NCBI GenBank assembly: GCA_050697155.1
Contig: JBOGZD010000037.1
Location: 1 to 23,451, forward strand
Origin: JBOGZD01 sp050697155
GTDB lineage: Bacteria; Actinomycetota; Thermoleophilia; Solirubrobacterales; 70-9
Length of the DNA: 23,451 bases
Direction: 5' to 3'
The notes beneath the pieces were generated by a model. It was given only the letters and a program-made list of their open reading frames with translations. It did not search any database and was not told the DNA's origin. Shown here piece after piece: positions 1 to 6,711 of this stretch (position 1 is its first letter; each line of letters opens with the position of its first letter). Both the position numbers and the translations under genes were made by a program.

Positions 1-304
1 AGCTGCCGGCCCCGAGGCCGAGCTCGACCCGGCCGCCCGAGAGCACGTCGAGCGAGGCAGCCGACTTCGCCAACACGCTGGGCAGCCGCAGGGGAAGGTT
101 CGCGACGTCCGGGAGCAGCCGGATCGCGTGGGTGCGCCCGGCGACGTAGGCCAGGAACGTCCAGGTGTCGAAGAAGCGCCGCTGGTAGGGATGGTCCTGG
201 ACCGCCAGGTAGTCGAGCCCGACCTCGTCGGCGGCGAGGGCCTGGCGCAGGGTCAGCTCGGGGTCCTCGGCGCTGGGGACGACGAAGATGCCGATCTCGG
301 CCAT
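1..304 (-). CDS. LLM-class flavin-dependent oxidoreductase, N-terminal part (runs off the window)
   Basis: The first 101 codons of a minus-strand gene start at ATG 304-302 and run past base 1. The translation begins MAEIGIFVVPSAEDPELTLR and reaches GGRVELGLGAGS, the glycine-rich strand-loop typical of bacterial luciferase-like (LLM) TIM-barrel enzymes that use FMN or F420. LAVQDHPYQRRFFDTW matches the early substrate-side loop of the family. The gene lies 24 nt downstream of the ftsY stop, so it may be the last gene of that transcript. An AGGAG motif lies about 19 nt before the ATG, longer than usual spacing. The substrate and the cofactor (F420 or FMN) cannot be told from this fragment. The family call is firm; the exact reaction is unknown. 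Confidence 0.85.
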   Translation of the reverse strand, partial: MAEIGIFVVPSAEDPELTLRQALAADEVGLDYLAVQDHPYQRRFFDTWTFLAYVAGRTHAIRLLPDVANLPLRLPSVLAKSAASLDVLSGGRVELGLGAGS

Positions 305-328
305 TGCGGCAGGCTATCCACCGCTCCT

Positions 329-1243
329 CTACTCGTCGAGCAGCGCGTGCGCGAACGACTCGGGGTCGAATGGGCGCAGGTCGTCGATCCCCTCGCCGAC
401 CCCGATCAGCTTCAGCGGCAGCTCTAGCTCGCCGGCGATCGCGAGCGCGATCCCGCCCTTTGCGGTCCCGTCGAGCTTCGTCAGCGCGATGCCGGTGACC
501 GGGACGGCGTCGGCGAACGCGTGCGCCTGGCGGAGGCCGTTCTGGCCGGTGGTCGCGTCGATCACCAGCAGGGTCTCGTGCGGGGCGCCGTCGACTCGCT
601 TGGCCGCCACCCGGCTCACCTTCGAAAGCTCCTCCATCAGGTTGCCGTGGGTGTGCAGGCGCCCGGCCGTGTCGGCGATCACCACGTCGACGCCGCGCGC
701 CTCGGCCGCCTCGATCGCGTCGAAGACGACCGCGCCCGCGTCGCCGCCGGGGTTCCCGCGCACGACCTCGACCCCGGCCCGGTCGGCCCAGGTCTCGAGC
801 TGCTCGATCGCCGCGGCGCGGTAGGTGTCGGCCGCGGCGACGATCACCTCGAGCCCGAAGCGCTCGCGCAGGATCGCCGCCAGCTTGCCGATCGTCGTGG
901 TCTTGCCGGTGCCGTTGACCCCGACGACCATCACCACCGCCGGAGTCGCGGTCAGGTCGATCCGGGCCTCACCGCTCGCGGCTAGGTCGGCGAGCAGCTC
1001 GATCAGCCGCTCCCGGGTCGCCTCGGGCCCGCTGACCGCCCCGGATTCGACCTCGGTCTCGAGCCGGTGGACCACGTCGGCGGTCGCGCCGGCGCCGACG
1101 TCGGCGAGGATCAGCGCCTCCTCGAGCCGCTCCCAGGTCTGCTCGTCGAGGCGCTCGAAGAGGCTCGCCGAGAGCTCGGCGGTGAGCGCCTTGCGGCTCT
1201 TGGAGAGGCTCTCGCGCAGGCGACGGAACAAACCACCGCCCAC
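329..1243 (-). CDS. ftsY: Signal recognition particle receptor FtsY
   Basis: FtsY is the membrane-associated SRP receptor GTPase that docks ribosome-SRP complexes at the Sec translocon. The NG domain is complete. After a short helical N domain (about residues 4-90) come G1 GVNGTGKTTT (about 108-117), G2 DTYRAAA (139-145), G3 DTAGR (191-195), G4 TKLD (255-258) and the closing GVGEG loop (281-285). I chose GTG at 1243-1241 because GAGGAA lies 3 nt upstream. A longer in-frame version from GTG 1357 adds 38 codons rich in A/T third positions, unlike the rest of the gene, and has no Shine-Dalgarno. The 304-residue form thus lacks the acidic A domain of E. coli FtsY, as in many Gram-positives. The gene lies downstream of smc, the usual actinobacterial order. 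Confidence 0.95.
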   Translation of the reverse strand: MGGGLFRRLRESLSKSRKALTAELSASLFERLDEQTWERLEEALILADVGAGATADVVHRLETEVESGAVSGPEATRERLIELLADLAASGEARIDLTATPAVVMVVGVNGTGKTTTIGKLAAILRERFGLEVIVAAADTYRAAAIEQLETWADRAGVEVVRGNPGGDAGAVVFDAIEAAEARGVDVVIADTAGRLHTHGNLMEELSKVSRVAAKRVDGAPHETLLVIDATTGQNGLRQAHAFADAVPVTGIALTKLDGTAKGGIALAIAGELELPLKLIGVGEGIDDLRPFDPESFAHALLDE

Positions 1244-1392
1244 CGCTTCCTCGTAGGGAGCGTCAGCGACCGGTGATCCGGGTGCAGCCCGGATTCCTCC
1301 GGGACTGGCCGACCGACGGTCGCCCAAGTCGACGAGCTGTTCCCACTCCGTCGGCACGGAGCGGGAGGCTAGCGGCGCGCCCGCCCGCGCCC
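1244..1392 (-). promoter_or_regulatory. Hairpin-rich smc-ftsY spacer / ftsY leader
   Basis: This 149-nt spacer between the smc stop and the ftsY start is the largest gene-free stretch in the window. Read as minus-strand RNA it can form CTCCGT-GCCG-ACGGAG (1361-1346), GACCG-T-CGGTC (1321-1311), CCCGGA-GGAA-TCCGGG with a GNRA-type loop (1303-1288), and ATCCGGG-CTGCA-CCCGGAT (1294-1276). The last two share bases 1288-1294 and exclude each other. No U-tract follows any stem, so a classical intrinsic terminator is not shown. A role as a structured leader or processing site is inference; GC-rich DNA makes short stems by chance. Confidence 0.35.
1247..1252 (-). promoter_or_regulatory. Ribosome binding site that fixes the ftsY start
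   Basis: On the minus strand GAGGAA lies 3 nt before GTG 1243-1241. No comparable purine motif precedes the upstream in-frame GTG at 1357, so this site favours the shorter FtsY. Confidence 0.55.
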
Positions 1393-3774
1393 TCAGGCGG
1401 CCTCGGCCTGCTCGAGCGCCGGCTGCTCGTGCTCGAACCGCCGGGAGACGACCTTGGTGATCCCGCCGCTGCCCATCGAGACGCCATAGAGGACGTCGGC
1501 GGCGTCCATCGTCCGCTTCTGGTGGGTGACGACGATGAACTGGGCGCGGTCCGAGAACCGGCGGACGAGCTGCAGGAAGCGGTCGATGTTGGCGTCGTCG
1601 AGGGCCGCCTCGACCTCGTCGAGGATGTAGAAGGGCGAGGGGCGCGCGAGGAAGACGGCGAACACGAACGCGAGCGCGACCAGCGACTTCTCCCCGCCCG
1701 AGAGCAGGGACAGCCTGCGCGTGGCCTTTCCGGCCGGGGTGACCTCGATCTCCACCCCCTTGCCCCGAAACTCCTCGGTCTCCCCGGTCTCCTCGGCGGC
1801 CTGCTCGGACAGCGACTGCGGCGCGGTGTCGTCGGCGCCCTCGACCTCCGCGCCGTCGGCCGCCGCAGCGCTGCCGCCGCCGCCCAGGACCGGCCTCGGC
1901 CCGTGCTCGGAGACCAGTCGCAGGCGCCCGCGGCCGCCGGGGAACAGGTGCTCGACCAGCTCGCCGAAGTTGCGCTCCGTCGCCGCGAAGGTCTCCTCGA
2001 ACGCCGAGTTGATCTTGCGGTCGGTCTCCTTGATCAAGCCGTCGAGCTCGGCGAGCGCGCTCTCCAGGTCCACGCGCTGGGCCTCCAGCTCCTCGACGTG
2101 CGCAAGCGCCTCCTCGTACTCACGCTCGGCCAGCGGGTTGACGGGCCCAAGCTGCTCGCGGCGGCGCGCCAGGCGCTCGAGCTTGCGGTCGATCTCCTCG
2201 CGCTCGGCGTCGCCGAGCGGCTCGTCCGCGGGGCCGAGCTCGCGGCCGAGGATCCCGGCGATCCCCTCGAGCTCGGCGGCCGCCTCGCCGCGGCGGTCGG
2301 CCAGATGGGCGACGCGGACTTCGGCCTCCGTCACCCCCTCGCCCGCCCCTCGCAGCTTGGCCTGGAGCTCGGCGTCTTCGCGCGAACAGGCGCGCAGCCT
2401 GTCGGTGAGATCATCACCGCCGCCCTCCGATGTGCCGAGCATCCGCCCCTCGAGATGGGCGGCGCGCTCGCCGGCGGCGTCGCGGGCGTCGGCGGCCGCC
2501 TCGCATAGCGTCTCTACCGCCGCGAGCGCCTCGCGCTCGCGCTCGACGCGCGCCGCCAGCGAGTCCTGGCGCCGGCTGCCGAGCAGCTCCTCGAGCCGGC
2601 GAGACGTCTGTGCGGTGAGCTCTGCGGCGTCGCGGACCGCGGCGACCTCGGTCGCCCGGGCGGCATCGGTCTCGGCGGCGCGCGCGCGGGCGAGGGCATC
2701 GCTCGCGTTGCCGAGGGCGGTCTCGATTCGCGCGAGCCCGGCGGCCATCGGGTCGGCGCCCGCATCGCCCGAGCTCGCGCCGGCCACCTCCTCGGCGAGC
2801 GCGCCGAGCGTGGCGCGGCTGCGCTCGAGCGCCGTGGCGAGCTGCGAGCGTCGGCTCGCAAGCGCCTCGGCCCGAACGCTGAGGCGCTCGTGGGCGGCTC
2901 GGATCGCCGTCAGCCTGCCCCACGCCTCCGTGCGCTCACGGTCGCGGTCGGCGAGCCGTTCCTCGATCTCCGTCCTGCGGCGGTTGACCTCGCCCAGCTG
3001 AGCGTCCAGCTCCGCCCTCGCCTCGCGTGCCTTCGCCGCCTCGCGCTCAGCGGCCGCGAGCTCGGCGTCCTGTGCGGCCAGGTCCGAGGCGAGCAGCCGT
3101 CCGCGCAGCTCGGCGGCCTCGCGCTCGAGCCGTGCGTGGATGTCGGCCGCCTGGGCCTGGCGCTTGAGCGGCCGCAGGCGGCTTCGCGCCTCGCGCTCGA
3201 CGTCGAGCGCCCGGTCGAGGTTGTCCTGGGTGCGCTCGAGCTTGAGCTGCGCGCGGCGCCGGCGCTTGCGGTGCTTGCCGAGCCCGGCCGCCTCCTCGAC
3301 CAGCAGCCGGCGCTCGCGCGGCGAGGAGAGAACGATCTCCTCGACCCTGCCCTGGCTGATCACCGAGTGCATCTCGCGCCCGAGGTTGGCGTCGGCGAGC
3401 GTCTCGATCACGTCCGCGAGCCGGCAGCGGGCGCCGTTCAGCCGGTACTCCCCCTCGCCGGAGCGATCGAAGCGACGGCGAACCGAGATCTCGGAGAACT
3501 CGCCCTCCCCGGCGTCGTTGTCGAGGACCACCTCGACCTCGGCGTAGCGGCTTGGGCCGACGCCGTCGCCGCCGGCATAGATCATGTCCGCCATCGACTG
3601 GCCGCGGACGCTGAGCGGGCTCTGCTCGCCCAGCGCCCAGAGCACGGCGTCGGTGATGTTCGACTTGCCGCATCCATTGGGGCCGACGATCACGCTCACG
3701 CCGGGCGAGAAGACGAGCTTGGTGCGCTCGGGGAAGGACTTGAAGCCCTTGATGGTGATCGAGCTCAGATGCAC
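1393..3774 (-). CDS. smc: SMC-family chromosome partition ATPase, short form without a recognisable hinge
   Basis: SMC proteins organise and segregate chromosomes, normally as dimers with ScpA/ScpB. Both half-heads are intact: Walker A GPNGCGKS (31-38), Q-loop SQGRVEEI (Q141), signature LSGGEKS (691-697), Walker B FYILDE (715-720), D-loop ALDDAN and H-loop VVTHQKRTM (H751). The head-proximal coil marker LGPVNPLAEREYEE (542-555) is present. The total is 793 residues against roughly 1,150-1,200 for usual bacterial SMC. Between about residues 170 and 600 everything looks like charged, Ala-rich coiled coil, broken only by Gly/Ser/Asp-rich spots near 331-342 and 447-455. I find no globular hinge and no CxxC zinc hook. 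A low-complexity acidic insertion (about 622-671) splits the C-terminal head. The start is GTG 3774-3772 without a clear Shine-Dalgarno. The gene sits between rnc and ftsY, as expected for true smc. Confidence 0.9.
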   Translation of the reverse strand: MHLSSITIKGFKSFPERTKLVFSPGVSVIVGPNGCGKSNITDAVLWALGEQSPLSVRGQSMADMIYAGGDGVGPSRYAEVEVVLDNDAGEGEFSEISVRRRFDRSGEGEYRLNGARCRLADVIETLADANLGREMHSVISQGRVEEIVLSSPRERRLLVEEAAGLGKHRKRRRRAQLKLERTQDNLDRALDVEREARSRLRPLKRQAQAADIHARLEREAAELRGRLLASDLAAQDAELAAAEREAAKAREARAELDAQLGEVNRRRTEIEERLADRDRERTEAWGRLTAIRAAHERLSVRAEALASRRSQLATALERSRATLGALAEEVAGASSGDAGADPMAAGLARIETALGNASDALARARAAETDAARATEVAAVRDAAELTAQTSRRLEELLGSRRQDSLAARVEREREALAAVETLCEAAADARDAAGERAAHLEGRMLGTSEGGGDDLTDRLRACSREDAELQAKLRGAGEGVTEAEVRVAHLADRRGEAAAELEGIAGILGRELGPADEPLGDAEREEIDRKLERLARRREQLGPVNPLAEREYEEALAHVEELEAQRVDLESALAELDGLIKETDRKINSAFEETFAATERNFGELVEHLFPGGRGRLRLVSEHGPRPVLGGGGSAAAADGAEVEGADDTAPQSLSEQAAEETGETEEFRGKGVEIEVTPAGKATRRLSLLSGGEKSLVALAFVFAVFLARPSPFYILDEVEAALDDANIDRFLQLVRRFSDRAQFIVVTHQKRTMDAADVLYGVSMGSGGITKVVSRRFEHEQPALEQAEAA

Positions 3775-3854
3775 GGTGTGGGCATGGTCGTGCCGGCCTC
3801 TGCCGGGCCCGCGGGATCAGAAGAGCCTTTCGACCCCGTCGGACGTGATTCCTG

Positions 3855-4589
3855 CTACGAACCGAGCCGATCCAGCGCCTGCTCGGCGGCTGCCTGCTCG
3901 GCAGCCTTCTTGCTGCGACCGGACCCCTCGCCGATCACCTCCCCGTTGACGCTCGCGGCGACGTCGAAGCGGCGATCGTGGGGCGGCCCGGACTCTCCGG
4001 TGACCTCATACCTTACGCGGGCGCCGTCGCGGGCGAGGCGCTCCTGAAGCGCCGACTTGAAGTCGAGCAGCCGCTCGGAGGCCATCTCGATCTGGGACCC
4101 GAACGCTTCCACCGTGGCCTTGGCCGTCTGCTCGAAGCCGTGGTGCAGGTAGCAGGCGCCGATCACCGACTCGCACACGGACGCCAGCGCTCGCTCGCTC
4201 GCCAGCAGCGCGTGGACGTCGATCCCGCCCTCGAGCACGGCCCGCTCCGACTCGCGCAGCAGCCCGGGGACGCCGATCGCCTCCGCGACCTCGGCGCAGG
4301 CGCGCCCGCTCACGACCTGTCCGTGCATCTTCGTCAGCCGGCCGATGTCGGACCGCGGGTGGCGGCGGAAGAGATGCTCGGCGACCGCAAGGCCGAGCAC
4401 GCTGTCGCCGAGGAACGCCAGCCGGCCGTAGGAGTCGGCGCGCTGCTCGACCCAGGACGAGTGGGTGAGCGCCTGGCGGCGCAGGGTCAGCGGCAGCGCG
4501 TCGAGCAGCTCCCCCAGCGCCGCGGGGCCACCGCCCCCGCGCCGGCGCCGCCGGCCCCCCCTTGCGAGCCTGCGGATCCCGCGCGCCAT
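3855..4589 (-). CDS. rnc: Ribonuclease III family protein with degenerate active site
   Basis: RNase III cuts double-stranded RNA, including rRNA precursors. This 244-residue protein has an Arg/Gly-rich N-terminus, an RNase III fold (about 25-170) and a standard dsRNA-binding domain (about 177-242, FKSALQERLA to GRSKKAAEQAAAEQAL). The signature usually reading ERLEFLGD is GRLAFLGD here. Relative to E. coli numbering, E38 becomes Gly55 and E41 becomes Ala58 while D45 is kept (Asp62). The D114-xx-E117 pair becomes Ser137-xx-Glu140, and the E65 position is Ile82. Two of the four usual metal ligands are therefore missing. ATG 4589 is 6 nt after the acpP stop, so translation is probably coupled. 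Position and fold say rnc; catalytic competence is doubtful or uses an altered metal site. Confidence 0.85.
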   Translation of the reverse strand: MARGIRRLARGGRRRRRGGGGPAALGELLDALPLTLRRQALTHSSWVEQRADSYGRLAFLGDSVLGLAVAEHLFRRHPRSDIGRLTKMHGQVVSGRACAEVAEAIGVPGLLRESERAVLEGGIDVHALLASERALASVCESVIGACYLHHGFEQTAKATVEAFGSQIEMASERLLDFKSALQERLARDGARVRYEVTGESGPPHDRRFDVAASVNGEVIGEGSGRSKKAAEQAAAEQALDRLGS

Positions 4590-4595
4590 CGACCG

Positions 4596-4850
4596 CTACG
4601 CGGGCAGCCTGGCCAGGACGAAGTCGACCGCCTGACCGACGGTCTCGATCCGCCCCGCCTCCTCCTCGCTGACCGAGATCCCGTAGGTGTCCTCGAGCTC
4701 CATCACCAGCTCGTAGAGGTCGAGCGAGTCCGCGTCGAGGTCGTCCCGGAACCTGGTTCCGTCGCCGATCTCCGACTCGCCCACCTCGAGCTCGGTCGAC
4801 AGGTGCTCTCGCACCTTGGTCATCACCTGGTCGCGGGTGAGCGCGGTCAT
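4596..4850 (-). CDS. acpP: Acyl carrier protein
   Basis: This is an 84-residue acidic four-helix carrier protein that holds fatty-acyl intermediates on a 4'-phosphopantetheine arm during type II fatty acid synthesis. The attachment motif DADSLDLYELVMELED is present, with the modified serine at Ser42. The ATG (4850-4848) overlaps the plsX stop as ATGA, and a strong GGAAGGAGG (4863-4855) lies 4 nt upstream, so the start is secure. It follows plsX directly, without the fabD/fabG that often separate them, and precedes rnc. The length is typical of the family. Confidence 0.95.
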   Translation of the reverse strand: MTALTRDQVMTKVREHLSTELEVGESEIGDGTRFRDDLDADSLDLYELVMELEDTYGISVSEEEAGRIETVGQAVDFVLARLPA

Positions 4851-5875
4851 TGGGCCTCCTTCCTATCACGCAGCGCCGCCCGGGTCGCCCCGGAGCGCTC
4901 GAGCAGGTCGGCGGTGCGCTCGATCGCCCCCTGCTCGACCGTGCGCGCCGCGAGCCGCAGCGCGTTCGCGATCCCGTCGGGCCCGGAGCTGCCGTGGGCG
5001 ACGACCGCGACGCCGCGAAGACCGAGCAGGATCGCGCCCCCGGTCGTGTCGGGGTCCATCTGGCGGCGCAGGCCCCCGAGCGCCGGGCGCAACAGGAGCC
5101 CGCCGAGCGCCGCTCGCGGCCCGGATCGCGCCGCGGCGCGCACGGCGTCGGCGACGGTGCTTGCGGTGCCCTCGATCGTCTTCAGCGCGATGTTGCCGGT
5201 GAAGCCGTCGGTGACGATCACGTCGGCCCCGTCGCCGAGCAGGTCGCGGCCCTCGACGTTGCCGACGAACTCGATCGCGTCCGCGGTTGCAAGCGCGTCG
5301 TGGGCGTCGATCACGTCCCTGGTCCCCTTGCCGCCCTCCTCGCCGACCGAGAGCAGCGCGACGCGGGGGCGCTCGACGCCGAGCACCGCGGAGCTGAACG
5401 CGGCCCCGAGGTGGGCGAACTGCACCAGGTCGCCGGCCCGGACCTCGGCGTTGGCGCCGACGTCGAGCAGCAGGCTGGGCGGCCCGCCGCGACCGGGGAC
5501 CAGCAGCTGCAGGGCGAGGGCCGGACGGCGGACCCCGTGCATGCGTCGAAGGGCGAACAGCGCCGCGGTCATGGTCGCCCCGGTCGGCCCCGCGCTCGCC
5601 AGCGCCTGGGAGTGCCCGCCGGCCACGTCGGCCGCCGCGAGCACCACCGAGGCGCGCGCCTTGCCGCGCACCGCCGCGACGGGCTCCTCGTCGTTGCCGA
5701 TCCCCTCCGGGGCCTCGACCAGCTCGACGCCCGGCTCTCCGTCGAGCCGCGCGAGCTCGCGGGGGCCGCCGAACACGCGCACCCCGATTCCGTCCGCCGC
5801 GGCGGCGAACGCGCCCGCCGCGATCGCGTCCGGCCCTCGCTCGGCCCCGCGGCCGTCGAGGGCGACCGTGGTCAA
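4847..5875 (-). CDS. plsX: Phosphate acyltransferase PlsX
   Basis: PlsX converts acyl-ACP and phosphate to acyl-phosphate, the donor used by PlsY in phospholipid synthesis; it is a peripheral membrane enzyme. Family motifs are visible in order: SAGPTGATM (94-102), LLDVGANAE (136-144), GNVEGRDLL (205-213) and DGFTGNIALKTIEG (223-236). The length of 342 is normal. The N-terminal motif commonly reading DAMGGD is DGRGAE here, a divergence from the usual form. The start is TTG 5875-5873 with GGGAGAG about 4 nt upstream, 10 nt after the rpmF stop. Its 3' end overlaps acpP by 4 nt, consistent with its acyl-ACP substrate. Confidence 0.93.
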   Translation of the reverse strand: MTTVALDGRGAERGPDAIAAGAFAAAADGIGVRVFGGPRELARLDGEPGVELVEAPEGIGNDEEPVAAVRGKARASVVLAAADVAGGHSQALASAGPTGATMTAALFALRRMHGVRRPALALQLLVPGRGGPPSLLLDVGANAEVRAGDLVQFAHLGAAFSSAVLGVERPRVALLSVGEEGGKGTRDVIDAHDALATADAIEFVGNVEGRDLLGDGADVIVTDGFTGNIALKTIEGTASTVADAVRAAARSGPRAALGGLLLRPALGGLRRQMDPDTTGGAILLGLRGVAVVAHGSSGPDGIANALRLAARTVEQGAIERTADLLERSGATRAALRDRKEAQ

Positions 5876-5885
5876 GATGCTCTCC

Positions 5886-6116
5886 CTAGGACTCCAGGCC
5901 GGTGGTGGGCTCGGTCTGGGTCTCGGTGGGCCCGACGTCGAAGCTGATCACCTCGCGCCCGGCGTAGGTACCGCAGGTCGGGCAGATGCGATGCGGCAGG
6001 CGTGGGCTGTGGCAGCGCGGGCATTCGTTGAGCCGCGGCGCCTTCACCTTTCGGCTGTGGGTCGCGCGCCGCTTGTCGCGCCGCGCGCGCGAGGTTCTTC
6101 TCTTCGGGACGGCCAT
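5886..6116 (-). CDS. rpmF: 50S ribosomal protein L32, zinc-binding form
   Basis: This is a small basic protein of the large ribosomal subunit. It starts MAVPKRRTSRARRDKRR, the typical L32 N-terminus, and has a four-cysteine zinc ribbon (Cys32, Cys35, Cys45, Cys48: CPRC and CPTC). The 76 residues include an acidic Thr/Glu tail slightly longer than in many L32 proteins. ATG 6116-6114 is chosen because homology begins there; the open frame further upstream is antisense-like filler within yceD. The yceD-rpmF-plsX order is widely conserved in bacteria. Confidence 0.95.
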   Translation of the reverse strand: MAVPKRRTSRARRDKRRATHSRKVKAPRLNECPRCHSPRLPHRICPTCGTYAGREVISFDVGPTETQTEPTTGLES

Positions 6117-6144
6117 GGTCGGCGGGGAATGGTAGCTACTGGGC

Positions 6145-6660
6145 TCAGCCGAGCTCGCGCAGCTTCGCCCAGCGCGGGTCGGGCTCGCGGGGATGGTCGT
6201 GGGCGGCCGGATCGGCGTCGTTGAGCGACTCGCCGCAGACGGGGCAGAGCCCGGCGCAGTCGGCGCGGCAGAGGAGCTGCTGGGGAACCGCCAGGGTGAG
6301 CGCGTCGTGTGCCCACGCCGCGAGGTCGAGGACGCCGTCGTCGACATACGGGCTGGTCAGCTCTTCGTCGCGCGACGCGGGCTGATCGACCTCCCGCGCG
6401 TCGACGGCGACCTCGACCAGGGCGTCGTCGAGGCAGCGCATGCACGGCCCCGCCAGCTCGCCGCCGAAGCGCAGGCGCAGCGCGTGTCCGGTTGAGGTCC
6501 GCGAGATCTCCAGCCGGCCGTCGACAGCGCCGTCCGCGAACGCGTAGCGGCTGCCGCCGAGCTCGAGGTCCTCGGGGTCGACCCGTACGTCCAGTCGCTT
6601 GCCCTGGCCCGGGCCGAGCGCGAGCCGGTCGAGATCGATCGTGTGATACTCCGCCGCCAT
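6145..6660 (-). CDS. yceD: YceD / DUF177 family protein (large-subunit rRNA accumulation factor)
   Basis: A DUF177 protein of 171 residues. Homologues precede rpmF in most bacteria and have been tied to 23S rRNA accumulation and large-subunit assembly. It has a variable N-terminal region, then GPCMRCL (Cys73, Cys76) and CRADCAGLCPVCG (Cys131, Cys135, Cys139, Cys142), which can bind zinc, and ends in the family tail DPRWAKLREL. ATG 6660-6658 is the first gene of the minus-strand run toward ftsY. An AT-rich patch just upstream is the best promoter candidate. The molecular activity of the family is not established. Confidence 0.88.
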   Translation of the reverse strand: MAAEYHTIDLDRLALGPGQGKRLDVRVDPEDLELGGSRYAFADGAVDGRLEISRTSTGHALRLRFGGELAGPCMRCLDDALVEVAVDAREVDQPASRDEELTSPYVDDGVLDLAAWAHDALTLAVPQQLLCRADCAGLCPVCGESLNDADPAAHDHPREPDPRWAKLRELG

Positions 6661-6673
6661 TGCGCTCTCGGCA

Positions 6674-6679
6674 AATTTA
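6674..6679 (-). promoter_or_regulatory. Possible -10 element in the divergent yceD / methyltransferase gap
   Basis: In the 51-nt divergent gap (6661-6711), the only AT-rich patch reads TAAATT on the minus strand, 13 nt before the yceD ATG. It fits TANNNT, but the -35 position (ATCTGA at 17-nt spacing) does not match TTGACA. A very short leader would result. The assignment is tentative. Confidence 0.25.
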
Positions 6680-6711
6680 GCGGTCTCCAGCTCCCCTCAG
6701 ATGACGTCGCA

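Noticed and set aside
1393..3774. Frameshift or zinc hook explaining the short SMC
   Set aside because: The frame is continuous, no alternative frame carries a hinge, and the four cysteines are scattered with no CxxC pair.
3978..6224. A 748-codon plus-strand open frame across rnc, acpP and plsX
   Set aside because: It is antisense to four well-supported genes; long antisense frames are common in GC-rich DNA, and the translation has no family pattern.
5886..6347. A 153-residue version of L32
   Set aside because: The upstream 77 residues are Ser/Thr/Arg-rich shadow of yceD; L32 homology starts exactly at ATG 6116.
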